Of a stretch of 64,000 nucleotides of DNA, positions 1 to 8,411 are shown in pieces. The stretch lies in the NCBI GenBank assembly GCA_963847735.1, contig CAWKAV010000022.1, forward strand, positions 186,001-250,000. Direction: 5' to 3'. Below the pieces are notes generated by a model that searched no databases, was not told the origin of the DNA, and saw only the letters and a list, made by a program, of their open reading frames with translations. This DNA is from CAWKAV01 sp963847735. GTDB lineage: Bacteria > Desulfobacterota > Desulfuromonadia > Desulfuromonadales > BM103. Every line of letters begins with the position of its first letter. Position 1 is the first letter of the stretch. The position numbers and the translations under genes are program-made.

Positions 1-3000
1 CTTCGCACTGGTCGAGGTCATTGCGGACGCCATCCCCATCCGTGTCCAGGAAGCTGTCACAAGCGTCAGGGATACCATCGTTATCGACATCAACGTTATC
101 ATCGTGGCCCGCGCATTTATCGAGAGTGTCAGCCACTCCGTCGTTATCTTTATCTACCAGCGGATCGATACAGTCCGGAATCGCATCCAGATCGACGTCG
201 ATCCGGTCGTCCTTGCCGGGACACTGGTCATCTTTGTTGAGAACAGTATCGCCATCAGCATCAAAAGTATCATCCAGGCAATCGGGGGTACCGTTGGCAG
301 GGGCAATATCCGTGGTGTCATTTTCACCTGGACAGCGGTCGACATTGTTCATCACACCGTCGCCGTCGCTGTCCGTGGTGTCGTCCAAACAGTCGGGCGT
401 ACCGATGGAGTAGAGCACATCGGTGGTATCGTTCTGTCCGGGACATAAATCGGCATTGTTAGCGACGCCGTCGCCATCGCTGTCCCATGCACCTTCCAGG
501 CAGTCCGGCACGTTGTTGGCCGGAGTGGTATCGGTTGTATCGTTGATTCCCGGGCAGAGATCGACGTTGTTCATCACGCCGTCGCCATCGGAATCGGTGG
601 TGTCGTCCAGGCAATCAGGAATCCCGTTGGCGGGGTTCGTGTCAGTGTTGTCGTTCTCACCGCGACATTGGTCGACATCGTTCATCACGCCATCGCCGTC
701 GGAATCAACGCTGCCATCCAGGCAGTCAGGTGTGCCGTCGTTGTTGGCATCGATCGTGTCGTTAATGCCCTGGCAGCGGTCGACGTTGTTCATCACGCCG
801 TCACCATCGGAATCGGTGGTGTCGTCCAGGCAGTCGGGAGTACCGGAGGCATAAAGCACATCGGTGGTATCGTTCTGGCCAGGACACTGGTCGACATCGT
901 TCATCACGCCATCGCCGTCGGAATCAACACTGCCATCCAGGCAGTCCGGCACGTTGTTGGCCGGTGAGGTATCGGTTGTATCATTGATTCCCGGGCAGAG
1001 ATCGACGTTGTTCATCACGCCGTCGCCATCGGAATCGGTGGTGTCGTCCAGGCAATCAGGAATCCCGTTGGCCGGGTTCGTGTCAGTGTTGTCGTTTTCA
1101 CCGCGACACTGGTCGACATCGTTCATCACGCCATCGCCGTCGGAATCAACAGTGCCATCCAGGCAGTCAGGCGTGCCATCGTTGTTGGCATCGATCGTGT
1201 CGTTAATGCCCTGGCAGCGGTCGACGTTGTTCATCACGCCGTCACCATCGGAATCGGTGGTGTCGTCCAGGCAGTCGGGAGTACCGGAGGCATAAAGCAC
1301 ATCGGTGGTATCGTTCTGGCCAGGGCACAAATCGGCATTGTTAGCGACGCCGTCGCCATCGCTGTCCCATGCACCTTCCAGGCAGTCCGGCACGTTGTTG
1401 GCCGGAGTGGTATCGGTTGTATCGTTGATTCCCGGGCAGAGATCGACGTTGTTCATCACGCCGTCGCCATCGGAATCGGTGGTGTCGTCCAGGCAATCAG
1501 GAATCCCGTTGGCGGGGTTCGTGTCAGTGTTGTCGTTCTCACCGCGACATTGGTCGACATCGTTCATCACGCCATCGCCATCGGAATCAACGCTGCCATC
1601 CAGGCAGTCAGGTGTGCCGTCGTTGTTGGCATCGATCGTGTCGTTAATGCCCTGGCAGCGGTCGACGTTGTTCATCACGCCGTCGCCGTCGCTGTCCGTG
1701 GTATCGTCCAAACAGTCCGGGATCGTGTTGGCAGGAGTCGTATCGACGGTATCGTTTTCGCCGGGGCACTGGTCAATATTGTTGGCAACGCCGTCGCCGT
1801 CCGAGTCGACCACGTTTTCTAGGCAGTCGGGAACACCAATGACCCACATAATATCCGCGTTGTCGTCCACACCGGGGCAGCGGTCGTGAACATTAATGAC
1901 GCCGTCACCATCTGCATCCTGTTTGGCTTCGATACAATCTGGTACGCCATTGGCAGGAGATGTGTCTGTAAAGTCATTATAACCTGGGCACTTGTCGACA
2001 TTGTTGGGCACACCGTCACCATCCCAGTCGGAAAAAGGTCCCTGGAGACAGTCCGGGGTGCCGTCCGGACCAGGTCCGGGCCATAAAACATCCTTCAGGT
2101 CGTTTTGGCCTGGGCAGATGTCGACGTCGTTCATAACAGTGTCACCATCCGAGTCAACCGTGCCATCCAGGCAATCAGGTGTGCCGATTGCGTACAGCCT
2201 GTCGATGTTATCGTTTTCACCAGGACATTTGTCCAGGTCGTTCATCACGCCATCACCATCTGAATCAACGCTGCCATCCAGGCAATCGGGCGTGCCGTCG
2301 CTGTTGGCGTCGATCGTATCATCGCTGCCGGGGCACTGATCGACATTGTTCATCACACCGTCGCCATCGCTGTCCGTGGTGTCGTCCAAACAGTCGGGCG
2401 TACCGATGGAGTAGAGCACATCGGTGGTATCGTTCTGTCCGGGACATAAATCGGCATTGTTAGCGACGCCGTCGCCATCGCTGTCCCATGCACCTTCCAG
2501 GCAGTCCGGCACGTTGTTGGCCGGAGTGGTATCGGTCGTATCGTTGATTCCCGGGCAGAGATCGACGTTGTTCATCACGCCGTCGCCATCGGAATCGGTG
2601 GTGTCGTCCAGGCAATCAGGAATCCCGTTGGCCGGGTTCGTGTCAGTGTTGTCGTTCTCACCGCGACACTGGTCGACATCGTTCATCACGCCATCGCCGT
2701 CGGAATCAACAGTGCCATCCAGGCAGTCAGGCGTGCCATCGTTGTTGGCATCGATCGTGTCGTTAATGCCCTGGCAGCGGTCGACGTTGTTCATCACGCC
2801 GTCACCATCGGAATCGGTGGTGTCGTCCAGGCAGTCGGGAGTACCGGAGGCATAAAGCACATCGGTGGTATCGTTCTGGCCAGGACACTGGTCGACATCG
2901 TTCATCACGCCATCGCCGTCGGAATCAACACTGCCATCCAGGCAGTCCGGCACGTTGTTGGCCGGTGAGGTATCGGTTGTATCATTGATTCCCGGGCAGA

Positions 3001-6000
3001 GATCGACGTTGTTCATCACGCCGTCGCCATCGGAATCGGTGGTGTCGTCCAGGCAATCAGGAATCCCGTTGGCCGGGTTCGTGTCAGTGTTGTCGTTTTC
3101 ACCGCGACACTGGTCGACATCGTTCATCACGCCATCGCCGTCGGAATCAACAGTGCCATCCAGGCAGTCAGGCGTGCCGTCGTTGTTGGCATCGATCGTG
3201 TCGTTAATGCCCTGGCAGCGGTCGACGTTGTTCATCACGCCGTCGCCGTCGCTGTCCGTGGTGTCGTCCAGACAGTCGGGCGTACCGATGGAGTAGAGCA
3301 CATCGGTGGTATCGTTCTGGCCGGGGCACAAATCGGCATTGTTAGCGACGCCGTCGCCATCGCTGTCCCATGCACCTTCCAGGCAGTCCGGCACGTTGTT
3401 GGCCGGAGTGGTATCGGTTGTATCGTTGATTCCCGGGCAGAGATCGACGTTGTTCATCACGCCGTCGCCATCGGAATCGGTGGTGTCGTCCAGGCAATCA
3501 GGAATCCCGTTGGCGGGGTTCGTGTCGATGGTATCGTTTTCGCCGGGGCACTGGTCAACATCGTTCATCACGCCGTCGCCGTCGGAATCAACACTGCCAA
3601 CCAGACAATCAGGAGTGCCATCGTTGTTGGCATCGACCGTGTCGTTGCTGCCCTGGCAGCGGTCGACGTTGTTCATCACGCCGTCGCCGTCGCTGTCTAT
3701 GGTATCGTCCAAACAGTCCGGGATCGTGTTGGCGGGGGTCGTATCGACGGTATCGTTTTCGCCGGGGCACTGGTCGACATCGTTGGCGACGCCGTCGCCA
3801 TCGCTATCCGTTATGCTTTCCAGGCAGTCCGGGGTGCCGTTGGCCGGCGTGGTGTCAGTTGTATCATCGACTCCTGGACAACGATCGAGTTCATCCCACA
3901 CACCGTCGCCATCAGTATCAACAGTCAGGAACGTATCGCAATTATCCGGAACGCCATCACCATCCACATCGGCCACGGTGTCATCTTGGCCCGGACACTT
4001 GTCGAGTTTATCAGCGATCCCATCATGATCGGTATCAACCAGGGCATCCTTACAATCTATGATCCCGTCAGCATCTAAATCGAGGGTATCATCCTGGCCT
4101 GGACATTGGTCATCTTCCGGATCGACAACGCCGTTGCCGTTAACATCGTCCGCAACACCATCGTTATCATCGTCGGCATCGCAACCATCCGGGAACAAAT
4201 CACTGTCAGCATCATCACCGTCATCAAAACCCGGACAAAGGTCATCAGCATCGCGCACACCATCATTATCATCGTCGGTATCGCAAACGTCGCCAATGCC
4301 ATCAGATTCAGCATCCTCCTGGCCGGGATTGACAACGAACTGGCAATTATCGAAAGGGACTAAAGGCGCACCTGTGGCGTCAAAGTCCTTGACACCGTCA
4401 TTATCATCATCGGTATCACAGGCATCGCCACCAGAGGTTAGAATGGCGGAATTGTAAACATCACCATCATTGTTCTTCTGGTTGGCATTGCTGACCAGTG
4501 GGCAGTTGTCTTCACTGTCGACAATATTGTCACCGTCAGTATCTTTATTAACGATCGAATCACAACCATCGGGGATACCGTCATTATCCAGATCAATGGT
4601 GTCATCGAAGCCGGGGCAATTATCGATATCATCGTTTTTGCCGTCTCCATCGTCATCCAGGTCGCAGGCATCACCACCGCTTGTCAGGACAGCGGAATTG
4701 TACTGATCACCGTCGGTATTGAGCTGGTTGGGGTTATAGGTAATCGGACAGTTGTCAACAATATCATCAAAACCATCGCCGTCATCGTCGTCATCACAGA
4801 CGTCACCGAGGCGGTCGCCGTCCAGATCTGATTGATCAGCGTTTGGAATCAGAGGACAGTTGTCGTCAACGTCCAGTACGCCATCAGCGTCATCATCGTC
4901 ATCACAACCGTTCGGGACCAGATCACCACCAATCCAGAATTCATCTGTATTGATACTGTCATCATAACCGGGGCAGGCATCATACTCATCGACCGTGCCG
5001 TCGTTATCGGAGTCTATCAGCAAAGGATCACAGTCATCAGGGACACCCACGTGACCGATACCGCCAGGGTTTACATCGTTGGCATCGGAAAAGCCCTCGC
5101 ATTGGTCCTGACCGTCCGGAACATCATCGCCATCCGAGTCATGCTGCAGACAGTCCGCAATATTATCGCCAACCGGGCTACCATCAACAATAGGACCAAG
5201 TTCTAAAACGGCACCGTTGTATACATAGATATCAATGGTGTCGTTGTAGTAGATCTCCGAGCAATTCGGACAATTCGGCGGGAGTTCGCACACATCACAA
5301 AAGTCGGGGACGCTGTCGAAATCCTCATCCTGGTTGTCATTGCCACCTGGGCAGATATCACAGCCTTCCGGCCAGGGCGAACCGGGATAGCCGTTAGGTA
5401 CGCCATCCTGATCCATATCGTAAAGCACAACATTCGCGCCAGCTGGCAAGAAACTCGGAACAGATTGACCAGCAGCAGTGTAAATTGCTGAAATCTCGGC
5501 GTAAGTGACCGTCGTGGTGAAATCATCCTGATACCCCCGGCAGACGTCGTCAGGGAAACCATCGCCGTTAGCATCGTCATCGCAGACGTCATCAAGATCG
5601 TCATCAAAACAATTCTGGGTGGCATTCCAGGGATCGAACTGCGTATAATTCAGGTAGTTACCGATCCCATACACCGCACCGTTGGGTGAGGTCGAGCAGT
5701 CGCCATTCTTTATATTCGGGGCAGTTGCCGTCCCACTCGCGGAGTAGGTGCCGACATAAATTAACCTGTTTCGGACGAAGTCCTTGACACCGGCGCCACA
5801 ACTGCCGCCCGACCAGTCTTCGAAAGCGTAGCTGGTATTATTCAACTCTGTTTGGCTGAATTCGCCGGTATTCTTGGCCGAGTAGACATCCCATGGCTCT
5901 CGCGAATTGATCCTGGGATACTCGACGCTCGGATAGTATTCAGACCCGGAGGCGGGATCTTCGGTCGCCCGGCTGTTGTCGATCAGAAACAGCACCTTGG

Positions 6001-6193
6001 GACGAACCCGTTCGGCGGGAGCACCAAGATAGATCGCCGCGTCGCCGACAAATGAATCCGAGTCAGCAGCAAAAACTGCAAACGGGAATCCGGGGCCGAA
6101 CAACATGATAACGACAAGCAGGGCACTGATGATGCGCCTCATGACCCACTGCCCGGGGGTGTACCAGCGCTTTTTCATTGTCCAGCGACTCAT
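1..6193 (-). CDS. Giant PilY1-position exported protein with thrombospondin type 3-like Ca-binding repeats (3' end off window)
   Basis: An uninterrupted frame of 2064 codons runs from ATG at 6193 off the left edge, so the C-terminus is missing. The start has a strong ribosome site (GGAGGAGG, 6 nt upstream) inside the end of the upstream pilX-like gene. Residues 1-42 form a long signal peptide with a hydrophobic core (LLVVIMLFGPGFPF) ending AVFA. Around residues 60-70 comes KVLFLIDNSRAT, resembling the first strand and DxS-type metal site of a von Willebrand A domain as seen in PilY1 proteins. After a cysteine-containing region the rest is dozens of ~36-37 residue units of the type DSDGDGVMNNVDLCPG followed by NDTTD and PDCLDD, the thrombospondin type 3 Ca2+-binding pattern, with paired cysteines per unit. 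Position after pilVWX suggests a pilus-tip or surface adhesin; that role is inferred. The repeats are unusually uniform at DNA level. A missing C-terminal beta-propeller cannot be judged from this window. Confidence 0.85.
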   Translation of the reverse strand, partial: MSRWTMKKRWYTPGQWVMRRIISALLVVIMLFGPGFPFAVFAADSDSFVGDAAIYLGAPAERVRPKVLFLIDNSRATEDPASGSEYYPSVEYPRINSREPWDVYSAKNTGEFSQTELNNTSYAFEDWSGGSCGAGVKDFVRNRLIYVGTYSASGTATAPNIKNGDCSTSPNGAVYGIGNYLNYTQFDPWNATQNCFDDDLDDVCDDDANGDGFPDDVCRGYQDDFTTTVTYAEISAIYTAAGQSVPSFLPAGANVVLYDMDQDGVPNGYPGSPWPEGCDICPGGNDNQDEDFDSVPDFCDVCELPPNCPNCSEIYYNDTIDIYVYNGAVLELGPIVDGSPVGDNIADCLQHDSDGDDVPDGQDQCEGFSDANDVNPGGIGHVGVPDDCDPLLIDSDNDGTVDEYDACPGYDDSINTDEFWIGGDLVPNGCDDDDDADGVLDVDDNCPLIPNADQSDLDGDRLGDVCDDDDDGDGFDDIVDNCPITYNPNQLNTDGDQYNSAVLTSGGDACDLDDDGDGKNDDIDNCPGFDDTIDLDNDGIPDGCDSIVNKDTDGDNIVDSEDNCPLVSNANQKNNDGDVYNSAILTSGGDACDTDDDNDGVKDFDATGAPLVPFDNCQFVVNPGQEDAESDGIGDVCDTDDDNDGVRDADDLCPGFDDGDDADSDLFPDGCDADDDNDGVADDVNGNGVVDPEDDQCPGQDDTLDLDADGIIDCKDALVDTDHDGIADKLDKCPGQDDTVADVDGDGVPDNCDTFLTVDTDGDGVWDELDRCPGVDDTTDTTPANGTPDCLESITDSDGDGVANDVDQCPGENDTVDTTPANTIPDCLDDTIDSDGDGVMNNVDRCQGSNDTVDANNDGTPDCLVGSVDSDGDGVMNDVDQCPGENDTIDTNPANGIPDCLDDTTDSDGDGVMNNVDLCPGINDTTDTTPANNVPDCLEGAWDSDGDGVANNADLCPGQNDTTDVLYSIGTPDCLDDTTDSDGDGVMNNVDRCQGINDTIDANNDGTPDCLDGTVDSDGDGVMNDVDQCRGENDNTDTNPANGIPDCLDDTTDSDGDGVMNNVDLCPGINDTTDTSPANNVPDCLDGSVDSDGDGVMNDVDQCPGQNDTTDVLYASGTPDCLDDTTDSDGDGVMNNVDRCQGINDTIDANNDGTPDCLDGTVDSDGDGVMNDVDQCRGENDNTDTNPANGIPDCLDDTTDSDGDGVMNNVDLCPGINDTTDTTPANNVPDCLEGAWDSDGDGVANNADLCPGQNDTTDVLYSIGTPDCLDDTTDSDGDGVMNNVDQCPGSDDTIDANSDGTPDCLDGSVDSDGDGVMNDLDKCPGENDNIDRLYAIGTPDCLDGTVDSDGDTVMNDVDICPGQNDLKDVLWPGPGPDGTPDCLQGPFSDWDGDGVPNNVDKCPGYNDFTDTSPANGVPDCIEAKQDADGDGVINVHDRCPGVDDNADIMWVIGVPDCLENVVDSDGDGVANNIDQCPGENDTVDTTPANTIPDCLDDTTDSDGDGVMNNVDRCQGINDTIDANNDGTPDCLDGSVDSDGDGVMNDVDQCRGENDNTDTNPANGIPDCLDDTTDSDGDGVMNNVDLCPGINDTTDTTPANNVPDCLEGAWDSDGDGVANNADLCPGQNDTTDVLYASGTPDCLDDTTDSDGDGVMNNVDRCQGINDTIDANNDGTPDCLDGTVDSDGDGVMNDVDQCRGENDNTDTNPANGIPDCLDDTTDSDGDGVMNNVDLCPGINDTTDTSPANNVPDCLDGSVDSDGDGVMNDVDQCPGQNDTTDVLYASGTPDCLDDTTDSDGDGVMNNVDRCQGINDTIDANNDGTPDCLDGSVDSDGDGVMNDVDQCRGENDNTDTNPANGIPDCLDDTTDSDGDGVMNNVDLCPGINDTTDTTPANNVPDCLEGAWDSDGDGVANNADLCPGQNDTTDVLYSIGTPDCLDDTTDSDGDGVMNNVDRCPGENDTTDIAPANGTPDCLDDTFDADGDTVLNKDDQCPGKDDRIDVDLDAIPDCIDPLVDKDNDGVADTLDKCAGHDDNVDVDNDGIPDACDSFLDTDGDGVRNDLDQCE
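341..1800 (-). repeat. Segmental duplication inside the repeat array, copy 1 (offset 2001 bp)
   Basis: This stretch matches 2342-3800 at a constant offset of 2001 bp (667 codons, so in frame). Matching landmarks include 341/2342, 541/2542, 982/2983 and 1423/3424. The left border is sharp near 341, and the match fades near 1800. Confidence 0.8.
2342..3800 (-). repeat. Segmental duplication inside the repeat array, copy 2
   Basis: Partner of 341-1800. It differs by scattered point changes and by a patch near 3525-3660 that looks like another unit type swapped in, as gene conversion would do. Confidence 0.8.
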
Positions 6194-6195
6194 AA

Positions 6196-6804
6196 TCAAC
6201 CTCCTCCAGAGGTACGGAAAATCTGATCGTCATCCAACTTAAAAAGGCGCACAATGCTGGCATCGACATGCACCGGCTGTTTGGCGCCTCTTGATTTGGT
6301 TTTGACATTGACATGATAAAGGTTGGCGCCGAACTCGCTGCCGTGTATGGCCGCCATGTGCGGCGGCAGGGCGTGCGGGCCTTCGTCGGTCACCTGACCG
6401 GAAATGATGATCGTCGTGGGATTATTCGGGTCCGCCGGATTCGACAGCGCATTAATGACAGCGGCGTGCCTGACAGCGAGATTGCTGCCATTGGATTTTC
6501 TGACAAAATCACCGGAGTTGGCCAGATATTCATCCGGATGATCCGGATCCTCTTCCGCCAGGATGACCGTCCCGGCCACCGCCAGGTTGACGATAAGGTC
6601 GCGGTTCATGGAATACTCGACGGTACGGTCCGCAGCATAAATCGCCCTCTGGTTCGGCATGGTGTCAGCGGTCTCCAGCAAGCCTTGCCTGGAGACCTGC
6701 ATAACGATCGCACCAAGGATGCTGAGGATAGCCAGAAAACCTATGGCCAGAATAAGCGCCATGCCCTTTTGCCGTCTGTTGTTCTGCAATGTCGTGAATT
6801 TCAT
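6196..6804 (-). CDS. PilX-like type IV pilus minor pilin / assembly protein
   Basis: A 202-residue protein beginning MKFTTLQNNRRQKGMALILA. The ATG at 6804 is preferred over an upstream in-frame start because AGGA sits 6 nt before it. The short basic leader, then KGMALILAIGFLAILSILGA, is a prepilin-type N-terminus with a hydrophobic helix. PilX proteins typically start this way and lack the glutamate at mature position 5, as here. The stop lies 2 nt before the start of the giant repeat protein, and the ribosome site of that gene lies within this one, so the two are probably translationally coupled. The call rests on the N-terminus and on gene order (pilV-pilW-pilX-pilY1 type); the C-terminal part is not recognisable by eye. 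Confidence 0.75.
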   Translation of the reverse strand: MKFTTLQNNRRQKGMALILAIGFLAILSILGAIVMQVSRQGLLETADTMPNQRAIYAADRTVEYSMNRDLIVNLAVAGTVILAEEDPDHPDEYLANSGDFVRKSNGSNLAVRHAAVINALSNPADPNNPTTIIISGQVTDEGPHALPPHMAAIHGSEFGANLYHVNVKTKSRGAKQPVHVDASIVRLFKLDDDQIFRTSGGG

Positions 6805-6827
6805 GATGCATCCTTGACCATGCACGG

Positions 6828-7709
6828 TTAGTTGATGTTCCGAAGCTTGACCGTTGTTTCTATAGCCCGTGATTTCCCGCCAGCCGCGGTCAGACCGGTC
6901 AGTTTGATGTCAACCCGGTTGACGCGATCCTCAGGAGTGAAGTTGTAGTCGAAAAAGCTCGTTCCACCTAAGCTGGTATCACTGGTATCAACATTGCGGG
7001 CCAGCACCTGCACGGCATCGTTGACTTCTCTGCGCAGGGTGCCGTTGAGCAGGCGATAACGGATCGTCTGCAGCACCGGCTGATTCTGATCCTTGATGCG
7101 AATTATCACGGACTCGGGCAGAACGGTGAGATCACTCGGCAAAAGGACACCCGTGGTCAGCGTGATCGTATTGTAGCCAGTTGCCGTGACCGGGTAGGCC
7201 CGGCTGACAGGCGTGCCGGTGGCTTCCTTGAATTCGGTCGCTGAGATAGGTTCGAAGACTCTTACCCTTGACCCTGACGGGAAATTTGCGACCATTTCAG
7301 GGTCCATAACGGTGAATGTGGTACTTGATCCTGAAGTGGTGACACTTTTGATCCTCGCAAAGTCACTGCCCACCGCACGGGTGCGGATGATAAAATCTGC
7401 AGAATTTTTCGTGCCGGGATCGTCAAGGTTGTCATCGGTAAAATTGGGGGTGGCATCCGGAAAGGCAATCGGATCGTAAGGCATCAGGAACCCTGCTGTA
7501 AGAAGATCCCGCGTCATGGTCTTCAATGCCAGACGCAGGTTACTCTGCACATCGGAAACCTGCGTCTGGGCCACGGTCGACTGATGGGCCGGTATGTAAA
7601 GGCTCATCACTGCCATCATGACGACGGACAGAATCGCCAACACTACAAGCAGTTCCACCAGGCTCATCCCCCGGCTGCCATGCTGATTCAAAAACACTTG
7701 CTTGCGCAT
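6828..7709 (-). CDS. PilW-like type IV pilus minor pilin
   Basis: A 293-residue protein starting at ATG 7709, which has AGGAGG 6 nt upstream. It carries a class III prepilin leader cut at G|MSLVELLVV (GSRGMSLVELL), with the conserved glutamate at mature position 5 and a ~20-residue hydrophobic helix (LAILSVVMMAVMSLYI). Length and the phrase LRLALKTMTRDLLTAGF, an amphipathic pilin helix, fit the PilW family. PilW proteins help prime pilus assembly and sit in the inner membrane before incorporation. The gene lies 10 nt after the pilV-like gene and 23 nt before the pilX-like start, so one transcript is likely. Confidence 0.8.
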   Translation of the reverse strand: MRKQVFLNQHGSRGMSLVELLVVLAILSVVMMAVMSLYIPAHQSTVAQTQVSDVQSNLRLALKTMTRDLLTAGFLMPYDPIAFPDATPNFTDDNLDDPGTKNSADFIIRTRAVGSDFARIKSVTTSGSSTTFTVMDPEMVANFPSGSRVRVFEPISATEFKEATGTPVSRAYPVTATGYNTITLTTGVLLPSDLTVLPESVIIRIKDQNQPVLQTIRYRLLNGTLRREVNDAVQVLARNVDTSDTSLGGTSFFDYNFTPEDRVNRVDIKLTGLTAAGGKSRAIETTVKLRNIN

Positions 7710-7719
7710 GATAAGCCTC

Positions 7720-8166
7720 CTAGATAGCCCGTTTGACGGTGGATGCCTGGGCCAAACGTATCCGGTTTCCCAGCACGTGGCCGAGGGCCGTGGAACTCCT
7801 GACACTCACCGAAACCTTGTAGAGATTGGTGACCGTCTCACCCACTGACGGAACAACTGTCTCGACCTTGTAAGTGACATCATATGTGCCGGCACCGGCA
7901 ACGGTATACGGGCTGCCCGGCCAGGTCGGGTCTGGGCTGGCCGTAGGGGCGTCGAACATCGCGTCGTCAGCCTCCATGGCAGCAATTTCTTCAATGATCT
8001 TCTGAGCGAGCGCGGCTGCTGCGGTTGCGGTGGCACTCTGCGAGTTGGCCTTGATTGCCGTGACCTGCAGCTGCGCCAGGCCAAGCAGGCCGACCGCCAG
8101 GATCACCACGGCGACCAGCAGTTCAATCATCGAGAAGCCGGATTGGGAATTTTTTAAAGCAGGCAT
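7720..8166 (-). CDS. PilV-like type IV pilus minor pilin
   Basis: A 148-residue prepilin-like protein. ATG at 8166 is chosen because GGAGG lies 5 nt upstream; an in-frame ATG four codons earlier overlaps that site. The N-terminus SQSGFSMIELLVAVVILAVG shows the prepilin peptidase site G|FSMIE with glutamate at position 5, followed by the transmembrane helix. LGLAQLQ and later KANSQSATATAAAALAQ match PilV-type proteins, which are substrates of prepilin peptidase and join a minor-pilin complex. It is the first gene of the pilVWX-like run and is preceded by a 245-bp spacer that should hold the promoter. Confidence 0.8.
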   Translation of the reverse strand: MPALKNSQSGFSMIELLVAVVILAVGLLGLAQLQVTAIKANSQSATATAAAALAQKIIEEIAAMEADDAMFDAPTASPDPTWPGSPYTVAGAGTYDVTYKVETVVPSVGETVTNLYKVSVSVRSSTALGHVLGNRIRLAQASTVKRAI

Positions 8167-8307
8167 TACGTCCTCCATAGATCACGACTTACCAGTTACC
8201 TACTGTGAGCAAAAGGCGTACCAACAAACAAAAGCAAACATAACTACTTAACTTGGCTGTATTACAAGCCTTATATGTATACAACATCCAAGATGCAGTG
8301 ACATGCT

Positions 8308-8322
8308 ATGCAACTTTTGCAT
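8308..8322. promoter_or_regulatory. Perfect dyad upstream of pilV-like gene, possible operator
   Basis: ATGCAA, 3-nt spacer, TTGCAT, flanked by further near-symmetry (GCT and GGC). It lies in the spacer between the response regulator and the pilV-like gene. I saw no good sigma-54 -24/-12 element at a sensible spacing, so a link to the adjacent NtrC-type regulator is only a possibility. Confidence 0.3.
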
Positions 8323-8411
8323 GGCATTACGCAATATAAGCATTGACGGGGTTCAGGGATCAAGGTTCAGGGTTCATGCCCCAAGCAATGAACCATCGAC
8401 TAAGGTCATCT

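Larger units (their letters stand above)
1..5100 (-). repeat. Tandem array of ~108-111 bp units encoding DxDxDG Ca-binding repeats
   Basis: The coding strand repeats about every 108-111 bp. Each unit encodes an aspartate-rich loop (DSDGDG or variant), a CPG-type turn and a PDC segment. Units from about 345 to 3800 are nearly identical in DNA, while those at 3900-5100 and below 340 are diverged, as expected if the array expanded from the middle. Four units make a 441-bp cassette that recurs; for example the same segment begins at 541, 982, 1423, 2542, 2983 and 3424. Confidence 0.9.

Noticed and set aside
341..3800. CRISPR-like periodic repeats
   Set aside because: Units are 108-111 bp, coding and in frame, with no short repeat plus unique spacers.
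21..4706. Many plus-strand frames of 90-240 residues in the repeat array
   Set aside because: They are antisense by-products of the repeated minus-strand gene, which is open throughout and has a signal peptide and ribosome site. The plus-strand products (serine/proline-rich repeats) have no ribosome sites.
8350..8376. GGTTCAGGG direct repeats
   Set aside because: Two short copies only (with a weak echo near 63680); too little to call a repeat family.
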